The notes beneath the pieces were generated by a model. That model saw only the letters and a program-made list of their open reading frames with translations, made no database searches and was not told where the DNA came from. DNA of 64,000 nucleotides from Erpetoichthys calabaricus. Taxonomy: Eukaryota > Chordata > Cladistia > Polypteriformes > Polypteridae. The position numbers and the translations under genes are program-made. The stretch is from the NCBI RefSeq assembly GCF_900747795.2, contig NC_041407.2, positions 26,009,379 to 26,073,378 on the forward strand, in the 5' to 3' direction. Positions 58,330-64,000 of the stretch are shown here, piece after piece (positions within the stretch are counted from its first letter, which is position 1; every line of letters begins with the position of its first letter).

Positions 58330-59076
58330 TGACATAATAACCGGTAAACTAAACATTCAATGAAATTCACACCGTCAGAGTGTCACTGTAACTGCTGTCT
58401 TAAATTTCTCATATTCAATAAATTTTGCAATATTTAATTCATGAAGAAAAGCTTTTTTTGTCTGGGAATGCAAATTGAAGGAACACTAAATTACAAGACA
58501 TGAACAAGATGCCACATTAATATTATAGCACACTGCTTATACTTTCTAAAGGGCACTGATGAAGTGCCAGTACATCCTTAAGTGACTTAGATATCCATGC
58601 TGCCCCAAAGCAGGGCACACTTTACCGTGAATTTGCAAGTGCTAATATTGAAAGGCACTATAAAACCCAAAGACGGCAGTTGGGCGGCATGGCCTTCTAC
58701 ACCTAAGGTGACACAGCCCATAGGTGAGTTGTGAAACTTGATGTTCTGTCAGATGTGTCTTACTCATTTTTCTGCACTGGCACCGACAGACAGAAATGTC
58801 TCTTTATCCACTTGCCTCTCCTTTCAACTCCAGTTGGGCGGCTGCTGTTGAGAAACCTTCCAAAAAAAAAAAAAGGCTAAATAATCTGAGAACAGGTTGG
58901 TCCAGTTACCTGAAACTGGAGACGCCCTCCACTACAGTGCACCTGTTCACAGGGTGGAGATTCACAAGGGTGTAGTTTTTATTGGGCTCGAAAGCCTCCC
59001 ATTAGCAGTCTTGAGTGCCGCAGGAGAGAAGACTGCAACCTTCACGTATCCTGGGGGACACCAGGGCAGCTCAAAA
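58330..59076. other. Intergenic and presumed EVPL 5' region
   Basis: The sequence between the repeats and the EVPL ATG. It includes an A-run at 58860-58873 and an open frame from 58897 in phase with EVPL. No promoter element could be supported. Confidence 0.4.
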
Positions 59077-62000
59077 ATGTTCAAGAAGAGCACTACGAGG
59101 TCGGCCAGCAAAACAAGCAAGTGAGTATTCTAATGTCCGTGTTTATTGAATTGGTCTCAGAGGGAATTTGGGGGTTCTTAGCAGTCGTCCTGGGAAGTGA
59201 ACTCATTTTAGTGGGTGCACTCAGAATCTGGAATCTGAGCCCAAAGAATATGGAATTATCAGGAATCTGGGCAGAGACAGCTAGGCGTTGGGTGACCACA
59301 GCTTTAGGAACTCTGGAGTGCTGCAGGGCCCTGAAACCTTCAGGACAACACTTCTAGAAGAATGGCTGGTTTAACTCAAGACTTGGGACTTCTCTTAGTG
59401 GTCAGGTCTTGATTGAGGAGCGCTCGGGATTGTGACTGTGTTGGGTATCGCTTATCTGGGACCGTGACAGGTGGGGTGAAGCCCAGAAACTGTCAGTCTC
59501 CACCTGAGGCTATAAGGAAGGATAGAAAAGTGAGTATCAATCTGAGTTTGGCTGGAAATATGTTGAAAGAAAGTTTAAGAGACGTTTGATTTACTAATAA
59601 TATATAAGTACATTTTACTTATATAGCACTTTTCTCAAGCTCTAATAACTTCACAAATATTAAGAATCTCTGAGTGGTCACTAAAAGGGTTAACATGGAA
59701 TGAATTCCATTTGTGGTGTAGTAGTTAATGCTTTGAACTTCAAACTTTGAGGTTTTGTGTTGTAACCTCAAACTGACACTATGTGACCATCAGCAAGTCA
59801 CTTCACCTGCCTGTGCGCTAATAGGTAAAACAAAAGAAATAAAACCTTTTGGATCTCAAATGTTGTAAGCTGCCTTGTATTAAGGCATTAGCCAAATTAT
59901 AAGTAAAAAAATAATAATTTGGAGTATGAAATCGTGAGCTTAGCTTCCCAAAGACTGTGTGGTCACTGCGATGACTTGGAGGAATCAGATGGGGCACAGG
60001 CTTGATGGTTGATCAGAGTAGTGTGTGAAGGGCTGTGCTTAGAGGTCAGCATAACTGCGGCTCTAATATGAGAGCTGATGTAGTCGGTGTACATTGAGTG
60101 CTGTTGAGCGTCCTGGAGGCCAGTGTAAGATGTACTCTGGCAGGAGTGTTTTGGAGATCAGTGTAAGTGGTGTTCTGCTTGGATTGTATAACAAGCGTTA
60201 TAAAAGTAAAAGCAGCATCTTGTTGGGCGCGTCTTAAGAGGTCGGCACAAGATTGGGAATGGGATTGTCCAAGTGGGCAGTTTCCTGGGAGCTGTCTGCT
60301 GAGCAATTAGGAGATAACAGCTCTACTCAGAGTTTCCAGCTATTTAGTATACAGCACAAGAAGCTTTACCACAAATGTCCAGGTGGTCAGTATAGACACA
60401 GATCTACTTGAGTGACACATTTGCAGTGTTAACAACAGATTACAGTGTTGATCTGGACAGAATTAAAGTTGCTCATTGAGGAATGGACAAGGAAATCTGT
60501 AACAGCAGTTTTGCTTAGAGTTTCCTGGAGGTAGATACTAAAAAACCTTTGCTGAAAGTGATCAAGAGGTCACTGTCTGGAGAGCTGGTACTGAGCATTT
60601 CTATCTGGTCATTACAAGAATGCCTTCGATGAGAATGGCCAGGAGGAGTTGTCCTGAGAGTGCTCATGAACTCATTATTATGAGGACTTTTGCTGTTGCT
60701 GGGAACACCTAGGAAGATGTTATTACAAGGATCTCTAATAAGAATGATGAGGCGGTCAATGTAAGCAAGTTCATTATTATGAGGAGCTCTGCTGACCATG
60801 AACAACAGGTCAAAGTAAGGAGAATTCTGCCAATATACAGTAAGAGGAGGATCTATTTGAAGTGGTCAGAATATCACATGAAGGAGCCCACTTTGGACAT
60901 AAAAGGTGATTGGAGTGGGAAGACCTTTGCTTGTCCAGTAACAAGATACAACCTTAGTTGTCAAGTGGCTTGGAGATCAGTGTGAGAGGATCTCCTATCA
61001 GAATGACCAGGTAACCCCTTGTAGGCTAACTGGTTAGCTTCATCTTTCAGCACAGCAGCATTCTTACTGTGGAAACTAATGAGGAAGGAATGTGAAGGCG
61101 TCGGCAGGACAGGCCTAGGGGGACAAGGGCGTCGGGCGGAATGTGGCTGCCCCACTTGCATGTCTGGTTCCAATATTTACAACAAAGATGAGCTCCTCCC
61201 TCTCCTGTAAGAGTGACACTCCTAGAATCTTGTGGCCTGAGTGACCCATTTTCTGTCCACTCACCCTTAGGGCACTGAACAATGAACTGGCTTTGCTCAT
61301 CGCCCGCATGCAGAAGAATGCTGACCAGGTCGAGAAGCATATCTACTTCAATGAGGAGAAGCTTGCACTGGTAAGTGACTTCACACAGGAGCAAATAGTA
61401 GGTGTGTATTTTAAAACAATAGGATGACGGGATATGTGCTTCTTTATGACATTCAAGGATGAGAAGTACCTGAAAAGTGGTCAGAGGTTTCAGTACGAAA
61501 ACGATAACTCTGAAGCACTGGCCGAGTCTGAGATGCTACTCAAGGACCTCTTCCTAGATGCAGACAAAGCGAAGAAGATGAAGCACCCACAGGCTACTGA
61601 GATAGAGCAGGAGTAAGTTAACATATCCAAGACTAGGAATGTACTAGGTGGGCACTAAAGTGAAGGAGGGGAGGCCCAGGCCTGGACAACAACATGAGGG
61701 CTGAGTTGGCTAGGAGTGTGAAGCAGACTTGTCACAGGCCAATAGAGTAAGGCAAAGCAGGTTGGTGGAGATTATTGAGGTAGACTGCAGCAGAGCAGAG
61801 CTGAGGCTGTACAGAAATGAAATGGGGACATAGGCGGTCAGGAGGGTGAGGCAGATCTAGGTGAAGGCACTAGCATGAAGGAAAGTAGGTCCAGTTTTGG
61901 ACTGGGGGTTGAAGCAGACTTTGCACAGGGCACAGGGGTAGGGAGAAGTAGTTTGTGCTGGACAGGAGGACATTCCAGCTCCTGTATCTGACTTCTGCTT

Positions 62001-62869
62001 CCCCTGTCTCAGCATAAAAAACCTCCATGAACGCTGGTCCAAGAACTGCACCAAGTACCGTGACGTGTATGACAACAAGCCAGATGTGCCAGATTCGACG
62101 CCCTCCATAGACTGGATGACTATTCTTGGCCAAAAACAGGTGAATACTTTCTGTTGACTTTATTTGGTCAAGTGAATACTTTCTCTTGACTTTATTTGGT
62201 CAAATCCATTGTGGAGCATCACATTGAGCTAGCTGACCTCTTTTGTCCCACAGCTCCAAGTGAATCAGGGTAGTTATCCAGTTGGACTTCCGGAGATGGA
62301 GAAGCAGATTGCCGAGCACAACATCCTGCACAAGCAGATTGAGGCATATGGCCCTCAAATTGACCAGACCTTTACTGGCAAGCCGGTGAGTGAATATATG
62401 GTCGCTGTGATGTCTAGACTTGAGTTGACTGAAGCAAGTCACAGGTCAGTCTAATGTCTCTCACAACTCTGTCACAGCAACTCATTATTTCTCATTCTCA
62501 ATTTCAGGAGGATAAAGCCACCATTCTGAAGCAGCATGCTGCACTGCTGGTAAGCTGTTGCCATAGTGCACAATGCCTAAGTACTTTGGTCTAGTTGGAT
62601 GAAGGCCATTGGTCTACATATGCTGCATGGGAGAAGGATCAGGAGGCGTGTTTGGCAGCTGACCATTACCATGACCTTCACTGTTTCTTTTTTTTTTTTT
62701 TCTCCAGGAAAGCTCCAAGCAACGCAAGAACCATCTAGCAAGCCTGTATGGCTACTTGCAGGGCTGCACAAAGGAGCTGCTGTTTCTTAGTGAGAATCAG
62801 GATAAAATCCTCAAGGAAGACTGGAGTGACCACATGAATGACCATATTGAAATACGCAGGGAATATGAG
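59077..62869 (+). CDS. EVPL: EVPL, envoplakin, first seven coding exons (3' incomplete)
   Basis: Envoplakin is a plakin that links desmosomes and keratin filaments and is a cornified-envelope precursor. Exons seen: 59077-59120, 61271-61370, 61458-61612, 62013-62139, 62254-62385, 62508-62549, 62708-62869. They total 762 bp (254 codons) with consistent phases and GT-AG introns. The N-terminus MFKKSTTRSASKTSK parallels mammalian MFKGLSKGSQGKGS. Further matches are ELALLIARMQKNADQVEKHI (exon 2), LLKDLFLDADKAKKMKHPQA (3), GLPEMEKQIAEHNILHKQIE (5), SLYGYLQGCTKEL and ILKEDWSDHM (7). These belong to the N-terminal plakin-domain helices; the spectrin-like repeats, rod and plakin repeats lie beyond the window. 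The gene follows SRP68 on the same strand, as in human 17q25. ATG 59077 was chosen by family N-terminus, although the frame stays open upstream to an ATG at 58897. Confidence 0.93.
59606..59915 (+). repeat. SINE pieces in EVPL intron 1
   Basis: 59606-59640 (ACTTATATAGCACTTTTCTC) is a SINE tail in reverse. 59714-59915 is a separate tRNA-headed SINE: GTGGTGTAGTAGTTAATGC, TGTGACCATCAGCAAGTCAC, TTCACCTGCCTGTGCGCTAA, CTGCCTTGTATTAAGGC. Both are diverged. Confidence 0.7.
60025..61015. repeat. Decayed tandem array in EVPL intron 1
   Basis: Variants of a motif like GGAGGTCAGTGTAAG..CTCTGCTGAGAATG recur every 40 or so bases, for example near 60042, 60079, 60118, 60156, 60367, 60568, 60745, 60809 and 60973. 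Copies are strongly diverged. The period is approximate and read by eye. Confidence 0.55.
61640..61950. repeat. Direct repeats in EVPL intron 3
   Basis: 61648-61745 (GGGCACTAAAGTGAAGGA.. GTGTGAAGCAGACTTGTCACAGG) resembles 61863-61945 (AGGCACTAGCATGAAGGA.. GGTTGAAGCAGACTTTGCACAGG). A weaker third copy lies between. Confidence 0.6.
62140..62203 (+). repeat. 32-bp tandem duplication at an EVPL splice donor
   Basis: The first 32 bases of intron 4 (62140-62171) are repeated at 62172-62203 with one mismatch, so the GTGAAT donor sequence occurs twice in tandem. The second copy lacks the exonic CAG (it follows CAA), so the first should be used. Confidence 0.95.
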
Positions 62870-62879
62870 GTAAAATGGA

Positions 62880-63960
62880 TCAAACTGGGAAGCTGTGTTG
62901 AAATAGAAAGAGCAGACAGGGATACCTGAGTACTGTACTGTGGTGTTGAGTGGAGAGGGCTAGTCGAACAGCAGATACTGTATGTGAGCACATATGACTA
63001 GCTGAGGTGTGCAGGGGATGCAGGGTTGTCAGGTTCCTAAAAAATGTATAGCTCAATGACTGCTTAAAAATAGCGTATTTGCCCAAAAAAATAGCCCAGT
63101 GCCTGAGGTAGATAAAATGACACACCAGGAAGCAGGGGCAGTGTCAGAGCACATACCACATACCATCAAACCCAAGTTTTTGGGCTTTGAGGTATTTCAG
63201 AGTGATAGAATGGGTGTATACCATCACATAATTGGGAGGGGGGATTTTAGTACAAGTAGCAGGGGAATAAGGTGCCAGATGAATGAAAAACATGGTAAAA
63301 AATAATTGGAGAAGAATTCGAAAAATAGCCCAAAATGCAATTCTGTTTTTTAAAAAGTAGCCCAAAAAACACAACCTGTGAAAATCCATTTTGTCACGCG
63401 GATTACAATCAAAAGTAGCCCAACTGGGTGAGAAAAAGAGCAGCCTAGGTGTGATGAAGTTGAACTAACACAACAAGCTGTGCAGACAGAACCAGCTGAA
63501 TAGACAAGGGCTGAACAGAAAAGGACAGTCGAGTAGATGTGATTAGCTGATACATGGGAGAGTGAGCTGTGAGTTTATGTGGAGTACGAGTGCAGATAGT
63601 CCTTGCTGAGTATTTGTGAACAGCACACAATTATCTGACATGCGAGATGGGACTAGTTGAGCATTAATGAGCAGACCAGATAGGGCTAGCAATAGCAAGA
63701 CGTTCAGCAGGCAGGACTTGCCAAACAGCACTCCTTCATGAGTTTTAACACTTAAAAATTGAGGGAATGACGTGCCAGGCGTAGACAGGCTGTGGGAGAG
63801 TGAGCATACAGGACCATTTTAAGATAAACAGGGGAGTAAGCAGGCAGTTAGTCTGGTCTGTCAAGCAGCATGTGCAGACTGTCCTGGTCTAGCAATAAGT
63901 AGAGGCGTTCCAAACGTTCCACCTCCACAATGTGCTGATTGCAGGCTCAAAAAAATAGGC
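62880..63960. repeat. Decayed tandem structure in EVPL intron 7
   Basis: Variants of GAGCAGACAGGGCTAGCTGAGTA recur, for example near 62910, 62988, 63455, 63600, 63666 and 63825. Divergence is high. A different T/A-rich block lies at 63060-63430 with repeated AAATAGCCCA/AAGTAGCCCA units. Intron 7 continues past the window. Confidence 0.45.
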
Positions 63961-64000
63961 AAGTTATTGAAATGTTGACTTGTTGACTAGCAACTAGCCA

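Noticed and set aside
58659-58665. TATAAAA upstream of EVPL
   Set aside because: It lies in AAAGGCACTATAAAA, which resembles a SINE 3' tail, and is about 400 bases from the start codon; no evidence for promoter use.
63940-63962. Candidate EVPL exon 8 after TTGCAG
   Set aside because: The sequence after the AG meets a stop within five codons and does not match the expected family peptide after exon 7.

Overview
The window is vertebrate nuclear DNA, almost certainly from a ray-finned fish. It has long introns, GT-AG splice sites, and dense fish-type repeats: Rex3, tRNA-headed SINEs with (ATGG)n tails, several Tc1/mariner copies, hAT-like and Helitron elements. The style of the SINEs made me think of bichir/reedfish (Polypteriformes), but that is an impression from memory, not a test.

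Two host genes are present, both on the + strand. SRP68 (signal recognition particle 68-kDa subunit) is complete: 16 coding exons between 10890 and 39120 that join in one frame to 590 codons. EVPL (envoplakin, a plakin linker of desmosomes and the cornified envelope) starts at 59077. Its first seven coding exons (254 codons, to 62869) are here and the gene runs off the right edge. SRP68 followed by EVPL in the same orientation matches the human 17q25 neighbourhood, so the block looks like conserved synteny. The two genes are unrelated in function.

Layout: 1-10.8 kb is intergenic, with a MITE, SINEs, LINE 3' ends and a truncated Rex3. 10.9-39.1 kb is SRP68. Its 11-kb intron 3 holds an end-to-end Rex3 copy (16104-19463) and an end-to-end BovB-like RTE copy (20373-23228), both antisense to the gene and both with target-site duplications. 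Other SRP68 introns hold a TA-flanked MITE with a minisatellite, a hAT fossil and a Tc1-type element. 39.7-58.9 kb is a repeat graveyard: a hAT-like element with two nested SINEs, three Tc1 fossils, an old Rex3 broken by a CR1-like LINE, a fold-back MITE, a Rex1/L2-type LINE with a nested SINE, a solo LTR, a long-TIR transposon with a nested SINE, and a Helitron with a nested LINE end. 59.1-64 kb is the start of EVPL, whose introns 1, 3 and 7 look like decayed tandem arrays.

No new multi-gene system was seen. The observations most worth a second look are the shared 3' tail of the local SINE and Rex3, the precise nested insertions with recoverable target duplications, and the decayed tandem structure of the EVPL introns.
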